Below are positions 1 to 8,540 of a DNA stretch of 11,638 bases, piece by piece. The stretch's first letter is position 1. Every line of letters starts with the position of its first letter. Made by a program: the position numbers and the translations under genes. The DNA lies in the NCBI GenBank assembly GCA_945861295.1, contig CAMAUF010000032.1:1-11638 (forward strand), read 5' to 3'. The stretch comes from a bacterium (GTDB lineage: Bacteria > Chloroflexota > Dehalococcoidia > Tepidiformales > Tepidiformaceae). Below the pieces are notes generated by a model. That model made no database searches, was not told the origin of the DNA, and was given only the letters and a program-made list of their open reading frames with translations.

Positions 1-2237
1 CCGAAGACCACCCGCTCGCCTACTACGACTTTGAGGGCGAGATCCCGGCCGGCGAGTATGGCGGCGGGCGCGTCATCCTCTGGGACCAGGGCACCTATGA
101 GACGCACAAGTTCCGCGACCGCGAGGTCATGGTCACGCTGAACGGGCGGCGCGTGCAGGGCAAGTATGTCCTCTTCCCAACGGACGAAGCCGCCAAGCAG
201 TGGATGGTCCACCGTATGGACCCGCCCTCCGATCCGGCGCGCGAACCCATGCCGGCGACGATTCAACCGATGCTCGCCAAACTCGCCCCGGTCCCGGCCG
301 ACGATCAGGCCTACGGCTACGAGGTCAAGTGGGATGGCGTCCGCGCGGTCGCGTTTATCCGTGGCGGGCGGGTGCGCTTGCAGAGCCGCCGCCTGCTCGA
401 CACGACCAAGCAGTACCCGGAGCTCGCCAAGCTCGGCGAAACGCTCGGCGCACACGAAGTTGTGCTCGACGGCGAAATCATCGCCTTCGACGACCAAGGC
501 ACGCCCCGCTTTGAACGGCTCCAGGAGCGGATGAACCTCGTCCGCGACGTCGACATCCGGCGGAAGGCGCGCGAGGTCCCGATCGCCTACATGATCTTCG
601 ATTTGCTCTACCTCGATGGCCGGTCGCTGATGGCGTTGCCATATCGCTCGCGCCGCGAATTGCTGGATGGTCTCGCGCTCGAAGGGCCCAACTGGCACAC
701 GCCGCCGTACCACGCTGGCGGCGGAGACAGCCTGCTCGCCGCGACCAAGGCCCAGAACCTCGAAGGCATCGTCGCTAAGCGCCTCGAGAGCGCCTACGAA
801 CCGGGGCGCCGCGGCGAATCCTGGCTCAAGATAAAGAACTCCCTGCGCCAGGAATTCGTGATCGGCGGCTGGACGCCAGGCGTCGGCTCGCGTGAGTCGA
901 CGGTCGGCGCGCTCCTGGTCGGCTACTACGACTGCTTGCCGGCGCAGGCCGCCGCCGAGGGACGCGCACAGCGCCTCCACCTCGCTGGGAGGGTCGGCAC
1001 CGGTTTCACGGACCGCACGCTGCGGCTGCTCACGAGCGAGTTCGCCAAGCTCCGCACCGAGACCTCTCCGTTCGATGTGGGCGCCCCTGAACCTGGCGCG
1101 CTGTTCGTCGATCCCGTCCTCGTCTGCGAAGTGGACTTCCTCGAATGGACGGAGGCGGGCACGCTGCGCCATCCCTCGTTCGAAGGCCTGCGCGACGACA
1201 AAGCTCCCCGCGAGGTTGTGATCGAGAGCGAAACGACCTGGGCTTCCTCGCCGGCCGAGTCAGCGGTCGTCCAACGGCCAGCGGCGCGCCTCCGCGGTAA
1301 GCGTCCCGCCGTCACCAAAGCCGCCGAGGCTCGCGTGAGCGTGACCGTTGAGGGGCGCGAACTCACGCTCTCGAATCTCGACAAGGTGCTGTACCCCGCC
1401 GCCGCCTTCACCAAGGCCGAGGTCATCGACTACTACCGCCGGGTCGCCACGGCCATGCTGCCGCACCTGAAGGGCCGCGCGATGACCCTGAAGCGCTACC
1501 CGAACGGTGTCGACTCCGACTTCTTCTACGAGAAGGAGTGTCCGTCGCATCGGCCGCCCTGGGTCCAGACCGTCGCCATCTATAGCCGCCACAACGCGCG
1601 CGAAATCAACTACGTGCTCGTCGAAGACTCGCCGACCCTGGTCTGGTTGGCGAACCTCGCCGCACTCGAGCTGCATCCGCTGCTCTCGCGCATGCCCGAA
1701 CTGCTTGCGCCGACCTCGGTCGTCTTCGACCTCGATCCCGGCCCGCCAGCGGGCGTGCTGGAGTGCGCCCGCGTCGCGCTCTGGCTGCGCGAACTGTTCG
1801 CTTCACTTGGCCTTGCGGCGGTCGTCAAAACGTCTGGCTCCAAAGGCATGCAGGTGTATCTCCCGCTCAACACCGCGACCACATTCGATGACACGAAGGC
1901 GTTCGCGCATGGCGTCGCTCGCTTGCTCGAACGCCAACACCCGCGGGAGGTGGTCTCGTCCATGAGCAAGACGGTGCGCGCGGGCAAGGTGTTTGTCGAT
2001 TGGAGCCAGAACGACGACCACAAGACCACGATCGCGGTCTATTCGCTGCGCGCCCGTGAGCGCCCGTTCGTCTCGACGCCTGTGACGTGGGAGGAGGTCG
2101 AAGCGGCCGTGGCGGCATCGTCCGGCAAGCGCCTCGCGTTCGAGGCTGGCGAGATCCTGACGCGCGTGGCGTCGCTGGGCGACCTCTTCGCCCCGATGGT
2201 CGAGCTGCGTCAACAGCTCCCGGCGTTCTCGGCGTAG
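1..2237 (+). CDS. ligD: ATP-dependent DNA ligase LigD, phosphoesterase-ligase-polymerase form (5' end missing)
   Basis: LigD repairs double-strand breaks by non-homologous end joining with Ku; it trims, fills and seals DNA ends. The frame is open from base 3, so the true start lies upstream, and about 744 residues are visible. The first ~70 are the end of the 3'-phosphoesterase domain (EDHPL and FEGEIPAGEYGGG motifs). Counting from the Met at 129, the ligase domain follows: KWDGVR (67-72, catalytic Lys67), LDGE (113-116), EGIVAKR (212-218) and SWLKIK (231-236), then an OB-fold to about 365. An Ala/Arg-rich linker (~372-403) leads to the primase-like polymerase domain (~405-690), with the metal-binding DLD at 534-536 in VFDLDPG and KTSGSKG at 567-573. 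The order PE-LIG-POL is that of Pseudomonas LigD; in mycobacteria the polymerase comes first. No Ku gene is visible. No frameshift or lost catalytic residue was seen. The family assignment is very secure. Confidence 0.96.
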   Translation, partial: EDHPLAYYDFEGEIPAGEYGGGRVILWDQGTYETHKFRDREVMVTLNGRRVQGKYVLFPTDEAAKQWMVHRMDPPSDPAREPMPATIQPMLAKLAPVPADDQAYGYEVKWDGVRAVAFIRGGRVRLQSRRLLDTTKQYPELAKLGETLGAHEVVLDGEIIAFDDQGTPRFERLQERMNLVRDVDIRRKAREVPIAYMIFDLLYLDGRSLMALPYRSRRELLDGLALEGPNWHTPPYHAGGGDSLLAATKAQNLEGIVAKRLESAYEPGRRGESWLKIKNSLRQEFVIGGWTPGVGSRESTVGALLVGYYDCLPAQAAAEGRAQRLHLAGRVGTGFTDRTLRLLTSEFAKLRTETSPFDVGAPEPGALFVDPVLVCEVDFLEWTEAGTLRHPSFEGLRDDKAPREVVIESETTWASSPAESAVVQRPAARLRGKRPAVTKAAEARVSVTVEGRELTLSNLDKVLYPAAAFTKAEVIDYYRRVATAMLPHLKGRAMTLKRYPNGVDSDFFYEKECPSHRPPWVQTVAIYSRHNAREINYVLVEDSPTLVWLANLAALELHPLLSRMPELLAPTSVVFDLDPGPPAGVLECARVALWLRELFASLGLAAVVKTSGSKGMQVYLPLNTATTFDDTKAFAHGVARLLERQHPREVVSSMSKTVRAGKVFVDWSQNDDHKTTIAVYSLRARERPFVSTPVTWEEVEAAVAASSGKRLAFEAGEILTRVASLGDLFAPMVELRQQLPAFSA

Positions 2238-2307
2238 CGGAAATGACCCGCCTCGACAAGCAGGGCCGGATCTGGCGCGGACGCCCGCGGCTGCCGAACT
2301 TCTCCAC

Positions 2308-2874
2308 ATGGGCGAAACACCGTTGGCGGAACTCTCGGATGAGGCCTGGCTGCGCCGGGCGAGGGAGCACGTGGCGAAGACGGGAAGCTGGGATGTCGAC
2401 ATGGATGGCGAAGGCCCGCCGGTCAAGCCCTCTGAGCTGCGCTCGCCCGTGCCGGCGCGCTGCCCCCGTTGCCGCGATGAGCCGGAACTTCACGTCTTCG
2501 TCCGCCGCGAGATTACGTCGGGGACGCCGCTGCTCTACTGCAGCCGGTGTAACGGCTTCTGGGCGCAAGGCGGCGCGCTCTCGATCGGCCTGTTGCCCGA
2601 GGATCGGGGCCATCCGGCACTGACGGCGAAGGCCTTGCCCACGCTCTGCCGCTCCTGCGGCGGCGTGATCGGCCCCGCAGGACTGTGTGCCGGCTGCGGC
2701 GGGACACCTGGGCCGTTGCCCTGCCCTGTCTGCCGCAGGGAGATGACACGCATGACGCAGGGGCCGGCGGCGCTCGACGAATGCAAGGAGTGCCGCGGCG
2801 TCTGGTTCGACGCCTCCGAGATGGTCCGCGTCTACGGCTTCGCGCTCAACGACCCGCGCGCGAAAAAAAAGTAG
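2308..2874 (+). CDS. cysteine-rich protein with zf-TFIIB-like zinc ribbons
   Basis: A 188-residue protein of unknown function. It contains twelve cysteines as six CxxC pairs: 52/55, 78/81, 114/117, 127/130, 139/142 and 159/162. The last module (CPVC ... CKECRGVWFDASEM) is a clear match in pattern to the zf-TFIIB zinc-ribbon family, whose signature is CxxC followed by CxxCxGxWxD and an acidic residue. The first module (CPRC ... CSRCNGFWAQGGAL) is a weaker copy of the same pattern. The middle one is a short CxxC-x9-CxxC knuckle. This suggests three bound zinc ions (inference). The N-terminal ~45 residues are charged and probably helical. There is no signal peptide or membrane segment, so it is probably cytoplasmic. 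It starts 70 bp after ligD on the same strand and could be co-transcribed with it. No Shine-Dalgarno sequence is visible before the ATG, but no ATG, GTG or TTG exists upstream in this frame for at least ~140 bp. It ends in three lysines encoded by an A8 run. Confidence 0.8.
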   Translation: MGETPLAELSDEAWLRRAREHVAKTGSWDVDMDGEGPPVKPSELRSPVPARCPRCRDEPELHVFVRREITSGTPLLYCSRCNGFWAQGGALSIGLLPEDRGHPALTAKALPTLCRSCGGVIGPAGLCAGCGGTPGPLPCPVCRREMTRMTQGPAALDECKECRGVWFDASEMVRVYGFALNDPRAKKK

Positions 2875-2916
2875 TGCTGCGTCGACCCGCACAACGACAC
2901 CCGAGATTCAATCAGC

Positions 2917-3237
2917 CTACCAGATGCCGAGCGCCATTTTCACGTCCTCGCTCGCCATCGTGCGCGGGTCCCAGGGCGGGCTCCAGACGATGTTGACGTC
3001 GACGTCCTTCACGGCTGTGAACTCCTTGAGTTTGGCGTAGACCTCGCCGCGAATGACCGGCCCGAGCGGGCAGCCGGGGCTCGTCAGCGTCATCGTGACG
3101 ATGACCGTGCCCTTGTCGAACTCGAGGTCATAGACGAGGCCGAGTTCGACGATGCTCATGTTGATTTCGGGGTCTTTGACCTCGGCGACTTTTTCGCGCA
3201 TCTGGTCATAGGTTGGGATAACGCCAGTGTCACTCAT
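2917..3237 (-). CDS. sufT: SufT-like MIP18/DUF59 Fe-S cluster assembly factor
   Basis: A 106-residue MIP18-family (DUF59) protein, the usual full length for a single-domain member. Bacterial SufT proteins aid maturation of iron-sulfur proteins; relatives include PaaD and eukaryotic CIA2. Visible family features are KDPEINMSIVELGLVY (21-36), the TSPGCPLG loop with the conserved Cys56 (52-59), and the C-terminal VWSPPWDP segment (84-91). It is the last gene of the suf operon. The start is fixed by a GGAGG Shine-Dalgarno 10 bases upstream and by the ATGA overlap with the sufU stop, which suggests coupled translation. The same frame stays open upstream through sufU, but that extension is out-of-frame sufU sequence and should be ignored. 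Family membership is firm. The exact biochemical role (carrier or accessory factor) is known only broadly for the family. Confidence 0.93.
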   Translation of the reverse strand: MSDTGVIPTYDQMREKVAEVKDPEINMSIVELGLVYDLEFDKGTVIVTMTLTSPGCPLGPVIRGEVYAKLKEFTAVKDVDVNIVWSPPWDPRTMASEDVKMALGIW

Positions 3238-3692
3238 GATGATCTTCCTCCGGGAGAGTATTCTTCTGGTTCGAGGATCCCCTCGAGGAGCGTCCACGCG
3301 AGCATCGCGCACTTGACGCGAACGGGGAATTTGGCGACGCCGTGCAGCGCCTCCAGGTCGCCGAGGATGGCGGCCGGTTCGCCGCCTTGGACAAGCATCG
3401 AGCGCACGGCCAGGCACACCTCTCGCGCCTCGCCCCGCGAAACGCCGGTCAGCCGCTCGGTCATCAGCGAGGCGCTGGCCTGGCTGATCGCGCAGCCCTG
3501 ACCGTCGAACGCCAGGCAGGAAAGGCACTCGCGGTCGAAGGTGAGGTCGAGGATGACCTCGTCGCCGCAGACGGGGTTCATCCCCTCCGCCGTCCGCGTG
3601 GGGGCCGCAAGCCTGCCGCGGTTCTTCGGGTTCCGCGAGTGGTCGAGGATGACCTCGCGGTAGAGTTCGTCAAACAGCGAGGCGCTGGCCAT
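3234..3692 (-). CDS. sufU: SufU zinc-dependent sulfurtransferase / Fe-S assembly protein
   Basis: SufU accepts persulfide sulfur from the cysteine desulfurase SufS and passes it to the SufBCD scaffold. The 152-residue length is normal. The zinc ligands of SufU are all present: Cys42 and Asp44 in NPVCGD, Cys67 in GCAIS and Cys128 in KCAML. The long region between the second and third Cys fits SufU, which carries an insertion relative to the IscU scaffold. Two further cysteines (56 and 59, CLSC) are not part of the known site. The start codon lies inside the 3' end of sufS (23-bp overlap) and is preceded by AGGAGG at a spacing of 9 bases. The stop overlaps the sufT ATG as ATGA. SufU rather than SufE in the operon is typical of Bacillota, Actinomycetota and Chloroflexota and not of Proteobacteria. 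Confidence 0.95.
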   Translation of the reverse strand: MASASLFDELYREVILDHSRNPKNRGRLAAPTRTAEGMNPVCGDEVILDLTFDRECLSCLAFDGQGCAISQASASLMTERLTGVSRGEAREVCLAVRSMLVQGGEPAAILGDLEALHGVAKFPVRVKCAMLAWTLLEGILEPEEYSPGGRSS

Positions 3693-4914
3693 GGCCGAAC
3701 CTCCTGATCGTGTCGCGCAATGCCGACGTAAGGGCGTCGACCTCGCGCGGCTCGTTGTAGAGGGCGAAGCTCGCCCGGTTCGTCGCCGGCACGCCGAGCT
3801 TGCGCATCAAGAGCTGGGCGCAATGGTGCCCGGCTCGGATCGCGATGCCCTCGGCGTCGAGCACCTCGCTGACATCGTGCGGGTGGATGCCGTCGACGGT
3901 GAAGCTGACGGCGCCGCCGCGGTCGTCCGGGTTGCGCGGCCCCTGCACAGCGACGCCCGGGATCGCAAGGAGCTGCTCGAGCGCGTACGCAGTCAGGTCG
4001 CGTTCGTGCGCGCGGATGGCGGGCATCCCGATCGCGCCGAGGTACTCGATAGCCGCCCCGAAAGCGATCACGTCCGCGATGTTTGGCGTGCCGGCTTCGA
4101 ACTTGTGGGGCAGGTCGGCCCAGGTCGAACCCTCTTGCTTCACGACGGAGATCATGTCGCCGCCGCCGAGGAACGGGTCCATCGCGGCTAGTAGGTCGCG
4201 GCGGCCCCAGAGCACACCCACGCCGGTCGGGCCGAGCATCTTGTGCGCCGAAAAGGCGAAGAAATCGCAGCCGAGAGCCGCGACATCGACCGGCAGATGC
4301 GGCGCGCTTTGCGCCCCGTCGACGACCGTGATCGCGCCGAACTGGCGTGCCACGGTGGCGATCTCCGCGACCGGATTGATCACGCCGAGCACGTTCGACA
4401 TATGCACGACCGAGACGAGCTTGGTTCGCGGCCCGATCAGCGCGCGCATCGAGTCCAGGTCGAGGTAGCCATCCGGCGTGACGTCAGCGAAGCGCAGCGC
4501 CGCGCCCCGCCGCCGCGCCAGCAGCTGCCAGGGGACGATGTTCGAATGGTGCTCCATCAGGCTCAGGACGATCTCGTCGCCCTCGTTGACGAAACGGTCG
4601 CCCCAGCCGTGGGCGATCAGGTTGATCGCCTCTGTCGTGTTCCGGGTGAACACGACCTCTTCGGGGGAGGCCGCGCCGATGTGGGCGGCGACCTTCCTGC
4701 GCGTGCCTTCGTAGGCTTCCGTGGCCCGGACGGCGAGCGTGTGGATGCCGCGATGGATATTCGCGTTGTCGTGTTCGTAGTAGTGGACGAGCGCCTGGAT
4801 AACCTGGCGCGGCTTCTGGGTCGTCGCCGCGTTATCCAGGTAGACGAGCGGATGCCCGTTCACGACCTCGTTCAGGATCGGGAAGTCCTTGCGGATTGCG
4901 GCCGTGTCCAACAC
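3670..4914 (-). CDS. sufS: SufS group II cysteine desulfurase
   Basis: This PLP enzyme removes sulfur from L-cysteine, giving alanine and an enzyme-bound persulfide for SufU. It has 414 residues, a full-length group II desulfurase. Key sites are visible: YLDNAATTQKP (25-35), His123 in EHHSN (PLP stacking), Asp199 and Gln202 in VDGAQ, the PLP Schiff-base Lys225 in FSAHK, the GTPNI segment (275-279), and the persulfide-forming Cys365 in RAGHHCAQ. Arg380 in NRASFALYN is the expected substrate carboxylate binder. The start is GTG, chosen because a near-perfect AAGGAGG lies 7 bases upstream and the protein begins with the family's usual N-terminal helix followed by DFPIL. It follows sufD after a 20-bp gap and overlaps sufU by 23 bp, so it is clearly in the operon. 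Confidence 0.97.
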   Translation of the reverse strand: MLDTAAIRKDFPILNEVVNGHPLVYLDNAATTQKPRQVIQALVHYYEHDNANIHRGIHTLAVRATEAYEGTRRKVAAHIGAASPEEVVFTRNTTEAINLIAHGWGDRFVNEGDEIVLSLMEHHSNIVPWQLLARRRGAALRFADVTPDGYLDLDSMRALIGPRTKLVSVVHMSNVLGVINPVAEIATVARQFGAITVVDGAQSAPHLPVDVAALGCDFFAFSAHKMLGPTGVGVLWGRRDLLAAMDPFLGGGDMISVVKQEGSTWADLPHKFEAGTPNIADVIAFGAAIEYLGAIGMPAIRAHERDLTAYALEQLLAIPGVAVQGPRNPDDRGGAVSFTVDGIHPHDVSEVLDAEGIAIRAGHHCAQLLMRKLGVPATNRASFALYNEPREVDALTSALRDTIRRFGHGQRLAV

Positions 4915-4921
4915 GTCGATG

Positions 4922-4928
4922 CCTCCTT
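4922..4928 (-). promoter_or_regulatory. Shine-Dalgarno site fixing the GTG start of sufS
   Basis: The minus strand reads AAGGAGG, seven bases before the GTG at 4914. It sits in the 20-bp gap after the sufD stop and supports the non-ATG start of sufS. Confidence 0.8.
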
Positions 4929-4934
4929 CGCGGT

Positions 4935-6254
4935 TTACCTGAGGCGTGCCATGCGTTCTTCGATGACGTCCGTGAGTTCGTCTTGGACCGCTTCGCCCGG
5001 GATGCGGCCGATGACCTGACCCAGGAATGCGCGCACGAGCAGCGCCTGCGCTTCTTTCAGCGGGATGGCCCGAGTCTGGAGGTAGTAAAGCTGTTCCTGG
5101 TCGACGGGCCCAGCTGCGGCGCCGTGGCTGACGCGGCGGACGTCGCTCGTCAGAATTTCGAGGACCGGGTCGCTGTCGGCCTTCGCCTCGCGGCTGAGGA
5201 GCAGCGTCCGGTTGACCTGGTTGGCGTCGGCGTTCTTGGCGCCGAGGCCGACGCGGGTCAGGCCGTAGTAGACGGCCTTCGACTTGCCCGAGAGGGCCGC
5301 CTTGAAGAGCAGGTCGCTCCGCGTGTCCGGCGCGACGTGGTCCTGGACGGTGTAGAAGTCCGAATGCTGCCGATCCGTGCCGATCGCGGCCGAAAAAAGC
5401 TCGCTCGATGACCCGCGCCCTTGCAATGAACTCTCCAGGTGGCCCTTGACGACGGCCCCGCCCGCCACGATGTGGGCAGCGATGATTGCGGAGTCGCGCT
5501 CGGTGACCGTTCGCTGCTCGAGGAAGACTCGCGTCTTCTCGCCCCAGTGGTGGATGGCGACGTAGCGGACCTCGGCGCCCGGGCCAGGCACAATCTCGAT
5601 GGCTGGCACGACGGTGAGCTCTCCGTCGCTCGAATGGAAGTCTTCGATAACCGTGACCCGGCTATTGGCGCCGGTCACGATCAACGTGTGCGGCGCCGCG
5701 AACTGATCCGGCGAAACAAAGCCGCGGACAATGCGGACGGGCAACCTAACGTCGGTGTTCGCCGCCACTTCGACGAGGACGCCGCCGCGGAGGAAGGCGT
5801 AATGGAGCGCCGTGAAGCGGTTTCGTTCCGGGGCGACACGGCTGCCGAGGTGCTTGGCGATGGTCGCGGCCGCCGTTCCGGTGGCGCCCTCGAAGGCGGC
5901 GACGCTCAAGCCAACGGCTTCGGACACTTCGACGATGGCGATTTCGCTGTTCTGGGCGACCACGAGGGCAGCCTGTTCGCCTGTCACGGGGCAGCTACGG
6001 CGTACCTCGACGAGGTCCCGTGTGACCGCGCCGATCGCCGGCGTCAGACCCTCAAGGTCGTACTTCGTGACATCGAGGTACTTCCAGGGGCGTTCGCGGC
6101 GGCCGTCGGGCCACGACAGCGCCGCCGCCAAGGCCGCGCCTTCCGCCCGAAGCTTGGCCACCGCGGGGAGGTCGGCGAGTTGTTCGCCGAGCGCGGCGCT
6201 CGCCCTCATGCCGAGCCGCGTCGCCCGCTCCTCTTGTACGATCGTGGAAGTCAT
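4935..6254 (-). CDS. sufD: SufD, Fe-S cluster scaffold subunit
   Basis: SufD pairs with SufB and two SufC subunits in the SufBC2D scaffold, where it contributes to cluster assembly and iron acquisition. It has 439 residues. The N-terminal part is helical and includes the RPWKYLD segment (55-61) typical of the family. The central beta-helix includes HTLIV (189-193) and VIEDF (202-206). The C-terminal signature is SHGAAAGPVDQEQLYYLQTRAI (376-397), with the functionally important His377. The residue two before this His, commonly Cys in other SufD proteins, is Val375 here. The start is supported by GGAGGAG five bases upstream. The 65-bp gap from sufB is the largest inside the operon and holds two copies of an AGGCCGG word that could pair near the ribosome site. 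SufB and SufD are paralogues; the lower similarity to SufB hallmarks and the position after sufB support the SufD call. Confidence 0.94.
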   Translation of the reverse strand: MTSTIVQEERATRLGMRASAALGEQLADLPAVAKLRAEGAALAAALSWPDGRRERPWKYLDVTKYDLEGLTPAIGAVTRDLVEVRRSCPVTGEQAALVVAQNSEIAIVEVSEAVGLSVAAFEGATGTAAATIAKHLGSRVAPERNRFTALHYAFLRGGVLVEVAANTDVRLPVRIVRGFVSPDQFAAPHTLIVTGANSRVTVIEDFHSSDGELTVVPAIEIVPGPGAEVRYVAIHHWGEKTRVFLEQRTVTERDSAIIAAHIVAGGAVVKGHLESSLQGRGSSSELFSAAIGTDRQHSDFYTVQDHVAPDTRSDLLFKAALSGKSKAVYYGLTRVGLGAKNADANQVNRTLLLSREAKADSDPVLEILTSDVRRVSHGAAAGPVDQEQLYYLQTRAIPLKEAQALLVRAFLGQVIGRIPGEAVQDELTDVIEERMARLR

Positions 6255-6319
6255 AGCTCTCCTCCGGCCTGCCGTGGCCGCGAACTGAAGTGCGCGGATC
6301 TGGGTTTGCTTCGGCCGGC

Positions 6320-7762
<1,443 letters not shown>

Positions 7763-7768
7763 GTTTCG

Positions 7769-7774
7769 CTCCTC
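7769..7774 (-). promoter_or_regulatory. Shine-Dalgarno site fixing the sufB start
   Basis: The minus strand reads GAGGAG, six bases before the ATG at 7762, inside the 16-bp sufC-sufB gap. It decides for this start over the longer in-frame extension that reaches 7855. Confidence 0.75.
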
Positions 7775-7778
7775 GTTT

Positions 7779-8540
7779 TTAGGCGGTTGCCGCTGCGGCG
7801 GCTTCATAAGCGTCGTAGCCATTCGCCTCGAGCTCTTCGGCGAGCTCCGGGCCACCGGACTTCACGATCCGGCCCCCGACGAGGACGTGGACGAACTGCG
7901 GGCGGACATAGTTCAGCAAGCGCTGGTAGTGGGTAATCAGCAGAAGCCCCATCTCGGGGTTCATCAGCGTGTTCACACCCTCAGCCACGGTGCGCAGGGC
8001 ATCGATGTCGAGGCCGGAGTCGGTCTCGTCGAGCACCGCCATGCGCGGCTGCAGCATCGCCATCTGCAGCATCTCGGCGCGCTTCTTCTCGCCGCCGCTG
8101 AAGCCGTCGTTGACGTAGCGGCGGGCGAAGTCGCGGTCCACTTTGAGCAGGTTCATCTGCTGATCGAGCAACTGCCGGAACTCGCGGATGGGCACGTCGC
8201 GGCCTTGCTTGGCGCTGACCGCCTGCCGCAGGAAGTTGACGAGCGTCACGCCCGGGATGGCGACCGGGTATTGGAAGGCGAGGAAGAGGCCGAGGCGAGC
8301 GCGCTCGTCGGGCTTGAGCTCGAGCAGGGATTGACCGAGCAGCTTCGCGCCGCCCGCGGTCACCACGTAGTTCGGGTTGCCCATGAGGACGTTTGCGAGC
8401 GTGCTCTTGCCGGAGCCGTTCGGGCCCATGATGGCGTGCACCTCGCCCGGATAGATCGTCAAGGTGAGACCTCTGAGGATCTCCTTGTTGGCGATCGAGG
8501 CGTGCAAGCCGTTGATTTCGAGGAGGGGAGTCTTGTTCAT
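7779..8540 (-). CDS. sufC: SufC, ABC-type ATPase of the Fe-S scaffold
   Basis: SufC is a soluble ABC ATPase that powers rearrangement of the SufBC2D scaffold and, despite its fold, is not a transporter. It has 253 residues, the standard size. All ATPase motifs are visible: Walker A GPNGSGKST (39-47), Q-loop Gln90 in AFQYP, ABC signature FSGGEKKR (147-154) with the SufC-typical EKKR, Walker B MAVLDE (167-172) followed by TDSGLD (173-178), and the H-loop His204 in LITHY. The C terminus is alanine-rich. The ATG overlaps the sufR stop as ATGA, and a GAAAGGA ribosome site lies inside the sufR end, which suggests translational coupling to the repressor. It comes before sufB; in many actinobacterial operons sufC instead follows sufD. 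Confidence 0.97.
   Translation of the reverse strand: MNKTPLLEINGLHASIANKEILRGLTLTIYPGEVHAIMGPNGSGKSTLANVLMGNPNYVVTAGGAKLLGQSLLELKPDERARLGLFLAFQYPVAIPGVTLVNFLRQAVSAKQGRDVPIREFRQLLDQQMNLLKVDRDFARRYVNDGFSGGEKKRAEMLQMAMLQPRMAVLDETDSGLDIDALRTVAEGVNTLMNPEMGLLLITHYQRLLNYVRPQFVHVLVGGRIVKSGGPELAEELEANGYDAYEAAAAATA

Noticed and set aside
2863..2870. An A8 run as a possible slippage site at the end of the zinc-protein gene.
   Set aside because: It sits directly before the stop codon and encodes only terminal lysines. No downstream coding extension or stimulatory structure is evident.
2863..2892. Possible weak terminator for the suf operon: on the minus strand, a GTGC/GCAC stem with an 11-base loop (2874-2892), then TAC and eight T (2863-2870).
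   Set aside because: The stem is only four base pairs, a competing four-pair stem exists, and the T run is explained by the lysine codons ending the convergent zinc-protein gene.
1867..2892. A 341-codon minus-strand open frame opposite the ligD end and the zinc-protein gene.
   Set aside because: It is Arg/Ala-rich without motifs and covers two genes with clear domain signatures on the other strand.
3238..3528. An N-terminal extension of sufT up to about 3528 in the same frame.
   Set aside because: This stretch is out-of-frame sufU sequence rich in Arg and Gly. The Shine-Dalgarno and ATGA overlap place the real start at 3237.
4243..5019. A long open frame on the plus strand opposite sufS (258 codons).
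   Set aside because: It is the antisense shadow of sufS and sufD in GC-rich DNA, with an Asp/Arg/Val-rich composition typical of such shadows and no known domain.
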